Shown here in pieces: positions 53,912 through 64,000 of a DNA stretch of 64,000 bases. This DNA comes from Pisolithus tinctorius. Lineage: Eukaryota; Basidiomycota; Agaricomycetes; Boletales; Pisolithaceae. The first letter of the stretch is position 1. Each line of letters starts with the position of its first letter. The DNA lies in assembly GCA_024663395.1 (NCBI GenBank), contig JANFAH010000019.1, positions 248,001 to 312,000 on the forward strand. The letters run 5' to 3'. The notes under the pieces were generated by a model. It worked only from the letters and a program-made list of their open reading frames with translations, did no database searches and was not told the DNA's origin. The translations under genes were made by a program, and so were the position numbers.

Positions 53912-54351
53912 TTCAGAGAGGCTTGTGCCACAAGCCTCTCTGAAATTCACCAGTGGTGAATTGCAACTCTATTTCAACTGTCTTGAGGGCCTTTTCTGTT
54001 GAGTTGAAGTGGACAAAAGACGACATGGATGGCACACTGAGATGGGCATCTTCTCCCCTTCAGCTAGTGGCTTCTGGACCAAGCATTTGAGCTCTTCAAC
54101 CAGAGGAACACCCATGTTAGATCGATTGGTCATCCAAGTCTTGATGAGATGGATGTTGTAAACTACATGACACATGGAAAAATACTGTGGAAAGGTGGGG
54201 TTACATGGGGTATTGACCTACAGTATGTCTGTCCCAATTCTCAATCTCATTGAAGGAGATGACAACTTGCAGCTGGCAAAAATCCAGGTGTGGTAGAATA
54301 ATCTGTAAGTCTCAGGTAAGAGTCTTACCTGAGAGTTACGGATTATTCTAC
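53912..54351. repeat. Cluster of near-perfect palindromes with 1-nt centres
   Basis: TTCAGAGAGGCTTGTG-C-(inverse) is a perfect 33-bp palindrome at 53912-53944. AATTCACCA-G-TGGTGAATT at 53944-53962 follows and shares its first base. A 59-bp palindrome at 54293-54351 has 29-bp arms, 27 of which pair around a central G. The rest of 53.8-54.65 kb holds no gene that I recognise. Confidence 0.8.
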
Positions 54352-54648
54352 TGCAGTGTTCTGCCAGTCAGTGAACATTCACACTAGTTACTGAATGGTA
54401 TTCAAAGTAAACAGAGAGCTGCTGGAGGTTGACCATATACAGTACACTTGCTCATAATGCATAAGCTAGTAATGCACAAATGTCATATTGCAAGGACTTA
54501 TGGGTGTAGCCACAGTGACTTGCAGGGAAAATGGAAAATATTTGCATAATGCATAATGAATAGTGTCAGCACCTGGTTTATGCAGTATGAGATTGTACAT
54601 GTGGCCTGGGGTGCACATGATTCAGTCACTTGTAGTCCTAAAAGTGGG

Positions 54649-56694
54649 TCATCCGACATGTACATTTTGTCCTGAAACTGGGACTAACCAACATCGGCTG
54701 GTGGTCCCTAGGGTTGGGTAGGCCGGACTGTGAAGGTGGGGTTGGCCTATGTCACAGGATGATGGATCAAATTCCCTGGAAGTGGGGTCAGCTGACATGA
54801 CTATAGGATGGATTGATGACCTGGAAGTGAGGTCAGCTGATGCAGCTATGGGATGAATTAGTGTCCTGGAAGTGGGGTCAGCCAACACAGCTATGGGATG
54901 AATTAGTGTCCTAGAAGTGGGGTTGGCCAACACAGCTATGAGATAGATTAGTGTCCTAGAAGTGGGGTCAGCTGATGCAGCTATGGGATAGGTTAGTGTC
55001 CTGGAAGTGGGGTCAGCCAACACAGCTATGGGATGAATTAGTGTCCTAGAAGTGGGGTTGGCTGACACAGCTATGAGATAGATTAGTGTCCTAGAAGTGG
55101 GGTCAGCTGACACAGCTATGGGATAGGTTAGTGTCCTGGAAGTGGGGTTGGCCAACACAGCTATGGGATGAATTAGTGTCCTAGAAGTGGGGTTGGCCAA
55201 TGCAGCTATGGGATAGGTTAGTGTCCTGGAAGTGGGGTCAGCCAACACAGCTATGGGATGAATTAGTGTCCTGGAAGTGGGGTCAGCCAACACAGCTATG
55301 GGATAGATTAGTGTCCTGGAAGTGGGGTTGGCTGACACAGCTATGGGATAGATTAGTGTCCTAGAAGTGGGGTCAGCCGATGCAGCTATGGGATAGGTTA
55401 GTGACCTGGAAGTGGGGTCGGCTGACACAGCTATGGGATGAATTAGTGACCTGGAAGTGGGGTCGGCTGACACAGCTATGGGATAGATTAGGGTCCTAGA
55501 AGTGGGGTCGGCCGACACAGCTATGAGATAGATTAGTGTCCTAGAAGTGGGGTCAGCTGGCGCAGCTATGGGATAGGTTAGTGTCCTGGAAGTGGGGTTG
55601 GCCAACACAGCTATGGGATGAATTAGTGACCTGGAAGTGGGGTCAGCCAACACAGCTATGGGATAGATTAGGGTCCTAGAAGTGGGGTTGGCCAACACAG
55701 CTATGGGATAGATTGGTGTCCTAGAAGTGGGGTCAGCCAGCGCAGCTATGGGATAGGTTAGTGTCCTGGAAGTGGGGTCGGCCAACACAGCTATGGGATG
55801 AATTAGTGACCTGGAAGTGGGGCTGGCTGACACAGCTATGGGATAGATTAGGGTCCTAGAAGTGGGGTTGGCCAACACAGCTATGAGATAGATTAGTGTC
55901 CTAGAAGTGGGGTCAGCTGGTGCAGCTATGGGATAGGTTAGTGACCTGGAAGTGGGGTTGGCCAACACAGCTATGGGATAGATTAGTGTCCTAGAAGTGG
56001 GGTCGGCCGACACAGCTATGGGATAGATTAGTGTCCTAGAAGTGGGGTTGGCTGATGCAGCTATGGGATAGATTAGTGTCCTAGAAGTGGGGTTGGCCGA
56101 CACAGCTATGGGATAGGTTAGTGTCCTGGAAGTGGGGTCAGCTGACACAGCTATGAGATAGATTAGTGTCCTAGAAGTGGGGTCAGCCGACATAGCTATG
56201 GGATAGATTAGTGTCCTAGAAGTGGGGTTGGCTGACCCAGCTTTGTGATGAATTAGTGACCTAGAAGTGGGGTTGGCCAACACAGCTATGGGATAGATTA
56301 GTGACCTGGAAGTGGGGTTGGCTGACACAGCTATGGGATAGGTTAGTGACCTGGGAGCGGGGTTGGCCAAACCAGCTATGGGATAGATTAGCGACCTAGA
56401 AGTGGGGTCGGCTGATGCAGCTATGAGATAGATTAGTGTCCTAGAGGTGAGGTCAGCCAGTGCAGCTATGGGATAGATTAGTGTCCTAGAAGTGAGGTCA
56501 GCTGACACAGCTATGGGATGAATTAGTGACCTGGAAGTGGGGCCAGCTGACATGGCTGGGGGAAGGGATGATGTCCTGGCAGTGGGGTCAGCTGATGTGG
56601 CTGGGGGGAATGAACCATGACCTGGAGTTATGGTTGGGGAGATACTTTGCAAGAAAGACCAATATCTTGCTAGTGGGTTAGTGGGGCTGGCCAA
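54649..56694 (-). repeat. 45-bp minisatellite, open as a 681-codon frame
   Basis: About 41 copies of a 45-bp unit (approximately 54.73-56.61 kb) encode a 15-residue unit like SADPTSRTLIYPIAV on the minus strand. The frame is open throughout because the unit is divisible by three. Variant units with LTYPIA (plus-strand GGTTAG) recur at 55216, 55396, 55576, 55756, 55936 and 56116, exactly 180 bp apart, so four units form a higher-order repeat. Unique N- and C-terminal parts are short. A real repetitive surface protein is possible, but a frame forced by the satellite is equally likely. 56695-56990 holds nothing that I recognise. Confidence 0.75.
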
Positions 56695-56993
56695 TCTTAT
56701 TACTCAGTACACTACTTCCTTGGTAGTTAGCTGGCTGAGCCCACATGGTTGTGGAAAAATCCTATATCCTATCCTTATCCTGTGGTATTGAAGTTAACTC
56801 TACCAACCTGGCCATTGTATTGGAATTAACATTGGGCAAATTTACTCAGTTGTGTATCAGTACTTAAGGAGGAATTGTCCTGCAGGAAATTACTTTTTTT
56901 TCTGAACATTCAATGTCATATGAAATTTGAAAACACAAAGCAGCTATTTTTGATTGTAGTACATGCATATCATATGTATCAAGGTAGAGTATT

Positions 56994-58725
56994 TTACAAA
57001 GATTCCAACAGCCAGGATGATGTTTTCCCCTTTCCCTGTGTCAGTTTGGTAGCCCCTTTGGACATGCAGATAGTATAGGTTTGGGGAGGCTGAGATGTGC
57101 CCTGTGTGTCCTTCCCACAGCCAGGATTCTTGCACTCATAGGAATAAGTCTGCCCTGAACAACCAGCTTCCCACTTCTGAATGCTATAACACTGAGGGCA
57201 CTGGGCAGGCAATTGTTGTCCCCAAGGCCTGATGAACTTGTCAGTCCAGACAAATTTCTCCACCACTACCTTCTCCTGCCACAACATCAGGATGATGTTG
57301 GAGTGCCTACCCAACATACCACAGTCATTCAGGGCATACCTGACTGCACTTTGGACATGGAAGCCTTGAACAAGGGTGGAGTCAAGGACACTCATGAGGA
57401 AGGGAATGGTGGTGACTAGTTGAAGTCTCTCAGCATCAAAAAGCAACATGGACCTTGGCTTGAAACTGATATGGTGTCAGCCATAACCATCAACATTGAA
57501 AGAAAACCTACTGTTGCACAGCTGCCTTCAGTCCTTGGAAGCTCTCCTCCTTCCTTACAGTAGAACCACATACAAGGAAGATGAGGTCTCCACCCTTGAC
57601 AATGTTGGAGAAGGGTAACAGAAGGCCTTGCAGAAACTGCAACTGGTCAGATGGGAGTGACAGTCAAACAATGGTGACTTACCTCAAAGACCTCTGTGGC
57701 TATTGGAACCTTATTCTCCATTCCAGAGAACAGATCCCCCCTGTCTTCATCAGTATGGGTAGTAAGGAAAATGACTACCTTAGCAAAGGTAGTCAGACTT
57801 GAAGCTAGCTCTGATGCTGCAGTGTCATAGGCAGCTCTGGACTCCTCAGTGGCAAAGTTGAAGGGCAGTTGTGAGAAGTGGTAGGTGTCTTGTGTGAAAT
57901 ATCCCTGCAACATGGTGTGAAGGATATGCACAGGGGCATGGCCAAGCTCCAGAGACTCAAGGTGGAGGTGGATAATGGCAGTAGAGTTACCAGCCACTTC
58001 AGAGGTGGTGGCATGCTCAAACCCCCCAATGACCACAAGAGGGTGTTTCAGGACTGGCTTGCCTGACAAGTAGAAGCCCTGTACTTGGAGTTAGAAGTGA
58101 TTGGGGTGGCAATATGCACTTACAAAATAGGGCTGAGGACTTTCAAATCTTGTCATTTTCCAATGACAGGCAACACACCTGAAGTTTATCCAGAGTTTGA
58201 GTCAATGGCATTAATTCATAAAAAGGAGGTTAACACACCTGAAGGTCACAGGGAGCTGGGTGACCTCTGCAAGGCAATCCTCAGGTACCACAACACACTT
58301 GTTACACACTACCCTTCTGCAACCTGCCTGATCACAAGGCCACAATGTCCCTCCATCCCTGCACATCACACAGAACTGCATAGGATGTTAGAAAGATGGA
58401 TGGAATATAACAAGAGACTTGCCAAGTTCCTCATCCTTCTCTTCTTGGCAACAGGGGCCTTCTTAGCATGGGCCTTGCTTGACTTGGCAGCTTGTTTTTC
58501 CCTAGCTTTTAGACCAGCAAGAGATACCCTGGGAGCTCTACCCCCAGTGGTCTTCTTAGCTGGTGGTACTGACAGACATTCAGTAAAGCCCCAGAGTTCC
58601 CCATCAGTGGGAACAGTAAGGCAAAGGACATTATTGGTACTGAAGGAACTGTCCATAGACCCACTCTCCTTAACAGTGGGAGGGAGTTCAACATCAATCA
58701 CCCACAAGAATACAATGGTAGCCAT
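56994..58725 (-). CDS. Uncharacterised multi-exon agaricomycete protein
   Basis: It reads right to left from an ATG at 58725. Blocks: MATIVFLWVIDVELPPTVKE and LWGFTECLSVPPAKK with a basic KKAPVAKKR end; a Cys-rich region near 58.3-58.1 kb (a CVACHW-like segment, PHD-like by pattern); GKPVLKHPLVVIGGFEHAT to FLTTHTDEDRGDLFSG (58.05-57.69 kb); GGDLIFLVCGSTV (57.6 kb); and a last exon from 57465 ending in a zinc-ribbon-like CPQC...CKNPGC. Introns near 58.12-58.06, 57.68-57.65 and 57.53-57.47 kb have GT-AG ends. I remember many similar unnamed proteins in agaricomycetes. Function is unknown. The Cys-rich part seems to hold at least one stop (TGA), so integrity is uncertain. The surroundings are almost free of CpG. 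Confidence 0.5.
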
Positions 58726-58789
58726 TGAACCCTGAAAAACTGGGTTACTCAGGTACAAGGGTATCTTGCCCTTAATTCACACATCTATG

Positions 58790-60371
58790 AAAGCAATCAT
58801 CAGAAGATCGCCTTCACCCTCACATTCATGACAAAGGGTGCCACCTCTTCATTCATGGAAAATTACCAGAACAAGAGTGATATTGGCAGTCACATTTGGT
58901 TCTTCAACACATTTGAATGCTTTGTCAAAAGGCTGAAAACAACCTTCAAGTCCAGAGATCAAACCACTCTAGCTATACTCAAGCTTTCCTCTGTCAACCA
59001 AGGAAGGTGAGAACTTGAAGCTTATATTGTGGAGTTCATGGGACTTGTCAATAAAGCCAGTCTTTGTGAAGACTCCTGTGAGGGAGGCATATTTTTTGAC
59101 AAGGGGCTTGCCCCTGACTATTGTAACTGGATCCTTAACACCAGAAGGACCACCAGCATGGTAAAAGAATGGATCATGGCCATGGGAGAAGCACATATGG
59201 CTGTCACTACTCAACAGATCTTAGAAGGAAAAGATTCAGATCAAGATTGCTGTCACTTTATCTTGTGCTGCACCCCTAGCCATGACCCCAATGCAATGGA
59301 TGTTGATCAATGATGAAAGACTTCCATGTGTTGCATGGATATTAAACGCTTCAACTGTAGTGAAACTGGTCACATCAAATGTGACTGTAAGAAGCTGATG
59401 AAGACTTCTGAACACCAGACAAAGTCTCCTTACTTGATCAGAGTGATCCATGAAGATGGAATGGAAAAAGAGTTTAAAACTGATTCCAAGGAGCAGATCA
59501 CAGAGGTCATAGAGAAAGAAATGAAAGAGGGTTTTTGAAATGGACTGCTGCTCCACTTGCTACAGTCAGTCTGTCATACATATTGTCTACTAAATGTACT
59601 TCCATAGATGAGGAATCTGATATGCAAGTTGTCTTGCCTCTCAGACAAGTATAGTTAGAAGACTACAATGCAATCATTGTCACCTGCATTGATTCCAGTG
59701 CAGAGGCCAATTTAATCTCAAAACAGATGGTTGACAGGCTCAAGATTGTCACCTATCATGTCGATGAACCTTTCCTGATGACTTCATTCACTCAAAAGGA
59801 TTGGGAAATGCTTGAATACAAATGCACACTCTGTGCAATTGTCAAGGGACACCAGTTGAAGATCAAAGCCTTCATAGGGCTGCTCCATGGAAAAGAGGAC
59901 ATCCTTCTCAGGATGCCCTTCTTGAAGGAATACTGCCCCCACATTAATTGGCTAACCAGGAAGATCAACCAATGGGATGATGAAGAAGAAGCCCAAGTTT
60001 GGAAAACTACCTTGTCCACTGAACTGGAAGCAGCTTTGGCAGATAAAAAGGAAGAGGTATGACTTCCAGAATGATACTCACATTTTGCAAAGGTATTCAT
60101 GGAAGATGACATCCCTCTTCCTCATCACTGGAAGGAACTTGACCATGAAATATGATTCAAGGATGACTTCAAACCTAAGAAGTCTTTGGTGTACCCAATG
60201 TCACCCAAAGAGCTTAATGTGTTAGATGAATTCCTTGATGAAATCTCAAGTGTGGAAAAGTCTGCCCATCAACCTTGCTTCAAGCTGCCCCTGTTTTCTT
60301 TGTGGCAAAAAAAGATGGTAAAAAGTGGCTAATTCAAGACTACCACTACTTAAACTCTTGGACCATCCTGG
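58790..60371 (+). pseudogene. Wrecked Ty3/gypsy gag-pro-RT fragment
   Basis: Left to right: a gag part (IAFTLTFMTKGATSSF, then the DPNAMDVDQ-type end near 59.3 kb), a zinc-knuckle relic FNCSETGHIKCDC with its first Cys lost (59.35 kb), and a protease relic (DSSAEANLISKQMVDRL, 59.7 kb, active-site DSG changed). Next comes ILLRMPFLKEYCPHINW (59.9 kb) and the start of RT (FFVAKKDGKKWLIQDYHYLN, 60.3 kb). Stops and frame changes are frequent. It breaks off at 60371, where an LTR of the element B family begins. It is a different gypsy family from A and B. Confidence 0.75.
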
Positions 60372-62176
60372 TGTGAGTCAAAGTGTGGTTCAGTGGTGAA
60401 AACCAACCAAAACCAACACAAAAGACAATGAAAGTGAGTGGTGGTGTGCCTATGCTAGATGGTAGAACCTTTGATTTGGGTGAGTTTTTGCAAGCTGCAA
60501 TACTCAATGATGAGTGCTGAGGGTTGGGGGTGCTCCTGAAGAAGAGGGAGCAAGAATGTGGGAGGATGTGATGGGGTAGACTGCTGTCAGCCTACAGAAG
60601 GGTAGATGAACACTTAATTCAATACTCTGAGCTGCACTGAGCTCAGGGAGGACTTGGAGTGAAGCTGATTGATGATAGACAATGACAAGTGAAATAGATG
60701 ATAGTTAGACCCTTAATAAAGTCTCAACTATTGAAGCTGATGAATGAATTACTGAGTGATGATGAAATGCAAGCAAGAGGGGCTCTCTGACATCTTCTCT
60801 TTCTTCAGCTATCTAAGTACAGTGATTTATATATAATACAGGGGCATTGCCTATGGAAAACAAGGTGCAAACACTTGGTAAGTGATTGGTAAGTGATAAG
60901 TAAGGAATGTAAGTGGTGGGTAATCATCTTAAAAAGCATTGGTGAGCATTGGTAAGGATAAGTAAGCCAAAAAGCAAAGAATCAGTAAGCAAGGTCAAAA
61001 GAATGGTAAGTATTGGCAACAGGTGAGTCAAGGACAGTCAGAATGTCAAGGTATGAGTCAAGTAATGTCAGGAACTGGGAAAGCACACTGGAATCACATT
61101 AGGGTGAGGCTGTGCATGTCACATTTCAAAGGGGTTGCTTCTAGGCCAAGGTGGGATGACAGAGGCAGTGCTGATCTGATGCCAATATAGTACATCCAAA
61201 AGTGGACAGGGTGAGTCAGATGTCAACAGGGGTCAAGCTTTGGGGGTCTGTGGGGTGACAGGAGCATAGGGGATCACAACTTTCCCCCCCTAACCATCCT
61301 CTCAGTGAAGCAAATAAGAACTTCATGAATGAGGCTCTGTTGGAAGAGAGGATGAAGGGGGAGTGTCTTCTTCTGTATCTTGCAGCAAGGAGGCAAGATG
61401 TGCATCATACTTGTCATGGATGTGATCAGGGAGAGTGGAGAACAGTAGATTATACTGTAGCTGTCACAATTTTGGAAGAATGATGGATGAGACTGGTATG
61501 AAGACATTGCAGGGAGCAGGGAGGAAGGATCCATATGCTTCTTGGACTGGAGAGACTGAAATGGCCACATAAGACCTTTCCAAGTGAATGACAGACCTGA
61601 GGTGACCAAAGAATGTCCTCCTAGAGGTCATACTGACAAAAAGAATGCACTGTCCAAGCTGGATGGGCTGAGAGGGGGCAGACAAGGATGGGATGTACCA
61701 GGATGCTTCAGGATGGAAGCTGGTAGGAACTCCTGGTAGATATATGTAGCCATGGTCCCTAGCAAAGGGGACAAGTGAAATGATTGATGTGGAGGCAGCC
61801 ATATCAAAGGAATTAGCAAAATGAGCATCTTTTGGAGGGAGTGCTGTAGAAATGTGTGGAGTGTGCAAATCCTTTCCAATTTTGGAAGATAGGATCATGT
61901 GGCTGAGCACTACAAGCAAGTGTGGGAACAGTGTCAGTATCTGCATAATTGGTGGAGATATGTCAAAAACTGGAATGCCATACACAGGTGCTTAAGAATT
62001 TTTATTGGTGCTTAACTCACTTCCTTTCTTTTTCTTTGGCATTGATGACTCATTCTTGTGCAAGGGATGACTGCCAACACTTCTGACTGTCCTTCTTCAC
62101 ATGAGGGCTATGGTCTTCATCTCCATTCATCAGCAGTATCCACATCCATGTTACCAAACACCTTTGGTGTGTGAGA
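60372..62176 (-). repeat. Old, CpG-depleted LTR related to element B
   Basis: It starts TGTGAGTCAAAGTGTGG and ends CCTTTGGTGTGTGAGA, colinear with the element B LTR over 1.8 kb. Nearly every CG of the young copies is TG or CA here: over the stretch matching 28325-28520 I count about 15 CG in the young copy and none here. The three palindromes of the young LTRs are absent at the matching places. No matching 4-bp duplication was found, so it is not a clean solo LTR. An open frame resembling the LTR protein lies at 61464-61806. Confidence 0.8.
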
Positions 62177-62998
62177 GCACTCCTTCATAATGCCACTTGG
62201 GTAGGTTGTGATCAAGCCTACTTCAACACTATTATTACATTTTGCCCCTGTTTTTCCTTGTTTCACTGTACATTTACCTTGTGTTCATTCTGATGGACTT
62301 CTTTTCCTTTTCGAGCCATCTTCTCTCTGATCCAACAACTCTCTACTTCAGCCACTAGCATTACTGCCTCATTACATGCTTAGGACATGTGTCATCATTG
62401 CTCAACCAATGGTGTAGATAGCTTGTTACATGTAGATGCCTCATGGTCCATTCCTTTGTAGTATTTAGACTGCCAGCTCAAGTCCTGGGACCTCGGACTT
62501 GAGCTGCTCAACCATATGCAGCATTCTCAGGACTTCACCCTCAGTGTCCCTTACCAGGACCACTCTTACTGGTGTTGCCCTAAATCCTCTGTCATTTACA
62601 GAGGTTACTGCAGCCATTGCTCAGTAGAAACCCTTAGTCTGTGGCTGAGCTCCCCTTATGCCTTGACTTCAGTCTAGCATAACAGCTATCTGAACTACTG
62701 CCCCACTCCCTTGCAATCTGTTTCTCCCTGTCCCCACTGACCAACTCCACTACTACCTCAGTGGCCATACTTGAGTCCCTGATGGCCACCCTCTCTACCA
62801 CTTTGCCTGTTACCAGTGCTGCAAACTTGGGCATTGGTCCTGCCACAATGGAGCCAGGTCATGTTGGACCCCCACTACTCATGAGGAGTCCCCTCCATCT
62901 CCCTTGCCTCCTGCTCCCCATGCACCTGCATGCCATGCCAACATGTCATGTGTACCCTCCACCACCTTGAGGGTCCAAGGAGCTTAGAGGGGGGGTAA
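62177..62998. other. No recognised gene; possible retroelement 3' part
   Basis: CpG-poor sequence without convincing frames. A CYQCCKLGHW-like Cys/His cluster is encoded near 62.81 kb. Just before 62999 the plus strand reads GAGGGGGGG, like a polypurine tract before a gypsy 3' LTR. Confidence 0.35.
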
Positions 62999-64000
62999 TG
63001 TTATGCCACAGGCTGATGTCTTTCCATTTGTGGATGCATGACACCTATGTCATCACATGCCTCATGTTCCAGGTTGTCACATTGATCATCATCATCATCT
63101 GGGCTGGAGTCTGGATCTTGGAGCACTCATTTAAGGGAAGGTTGGTTGATGGGCTGGAAGGGCTGTGTGCTGCTGTGCCTTGATTGTTGTTTTGTATGTT
63201 TCCCTTGCTTTGTTTCTTGTTTACCCTTGTATAGTATACTTGATATGTTTCACCTGTCCATTGTTCCATTGCCCCCTCACTCCACATTGATTGCACAGCC
63301 AGTTTGGGCCTCACTGACTCATACTGAGTCATTTACATTTCATCACTTACTGTCCACAGTGACTTACTACTTACATGGTTATTGTATGCCCTCCTCTTGA
63401 GGGAATATAGCTAGACAGTATGATACCCTGTACTCCAATTTTTCACTACCTCACAAATCCCCATCATTGTGTCTGCTTCTTGTCTCCTCAGTGTCAGAAG
63501 TATCAGCCTCCAGCAGGAAACTGTTGAAGTTGACCATACTTGAGGATCCATAGGGGTTATGACAAGTTTGGCCTGTAGTGTGTTCCTCCTTTGCTTCATG
63601 CCTAGTCCATTTGACAAAGTCACCACATTGGAGCATAACAGATTCTCCCAACCTACTTGGAGATTCTCCCAACCCCCTTGGGGATTCCTGTCAAGTAAGA
63701 CTGCGTGACAGGGGCTAAGTCTGAGTGGCCAAAGCCAAGGCCAGGAGACAGGGGCCAAGTCTGGTTGGACTGGAGTTAAGGCCAGAGGTCAGGGGCTAAG
63801 TCCAGAGGACTGGACTTAAGGCTGGGAGCGTGGGAACAAGACTGGTAGCATGGGAAACCAACCAGTCTTGGGGTGCACACAGGGGGAAGCCAGTCTGGGG
63901 TTGGATCTACCTCCCTTGGTCTCAGCTTATGTGCTGTACCCTTATGCAAGCCAGGGAGAGGTCCAGGACAAGGGCCAGGGATAGCTTAAGGCTTGGCCTT
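62999..64000 (+). repeat. Possible start of another LTR; minor repeats
   Basis: TGTTATGCC at 62999 after a G-rich tract resembles the start of basidiomycete gypsy LTRs. The end is beyond the window. From about 63700 imperfect repeats of AGGGGCTAAGTC and CCAAGGCCAG occur. No gene is recognised. Confidence 0.3.

Noticed and set aside
54649..56694. CRISPR-like array
   Set aside because: The 45-bp units are contiguous and vary throughout, with no unique spacers, and the genome is fungal.
60372..62176. Clean solo LTR with target duplication
   Set aside because: Flanks CTGG and GCAC do not match, so the insertion history cannot be claimed.

Overview
The window looks like nuclear DNA of a basidiomycete fungus, most probably an agaricomycete. 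Genes have short (about 45-65 nt) GT-AG introns with CTAAC-like branch sites. The gene families (Plavaka transposase, DUF6698, PIF/Harbinger with a MYB/SANT partner, Helitron Rep-helicase, Ty3/gypsy elements with an FIDD reverse-transcriptase motif) are typical of agaricomycete repeat clusters. I see no clear housekeeping gene, tRNA, rRNA or CRISPR array. The window is a nest of mobile elements.

Layout. 1-3.28 kb: no recognised gene, but half of a dispersed repeat (2.59-3.02 kb). 3.285-10.573 kb: a decayed DNA transposon with a 15-bp inverted terminal match, subterminal arrays of short CTTACA/TGTAAG-like words, a Plavaka-type transposase pseudogene (-) and a divergent DUF6698-like gene (+). 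10.773-28.654 kb: one compound Ty3/gypsy insertion ('element B', minus strand, 4-bp target duplication GCGG at the outer edges) arranged LTR-internal-LTR-partial internal-LTR, with an opposite-strand solo LTR (own duplication GCGC) inside its last LTR. 28.819-38.893 kb: a young Ty3/gypsy element ('element A', plus strand, duplication ACGG, 653-bp LTRs with one difference noticed) that carries an intact four-exon antisense gene for a Zn2Cys6-like protein between pol and the 3' LTR. 39.482-53.791 kb: a PIF/Harbinger element (TTA duplication, 14-bp terminal repeats) split by an approximately 11-kb Helitron with a Rep-helicase and five further open or multi-exon genes. 53.8-64 kb: a strongly CpG-depleted zone with short palindromes, a 45-bp minisatellite with 180-bp higher-order periodicity, an uncharacterised multi-exon gene, a wrecked gypsy element, an old relative of the element B LTR and possibly the start of another LTR.

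How parts work together. Elements A and B have unrelated LTR sequences but share an 18-nt primer-binding site, a 4-bp target duplication and a GGGA-loop hairpin 18-19 nt before the 3' LTR, with different stem sequences. They therefore look like members of one lineage with a conserved replication signal. Element B is peppered with an approximately 25-35-bp palindrome (18 copies found) in LTRs and coding regions alike. The in-frame stops that I located in the Harbinger transposase, the Helitron Rep-helicase and the next Helitron gene are all TGA at positions where CGA would restore arginine. With the CpG loss at the right end, this suggests cytosine methylation and deamination as a main mutational force.

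Limits: all family calls are by eye. Exon limits are inferred from splice signals and frame; no alignment or database search was run.
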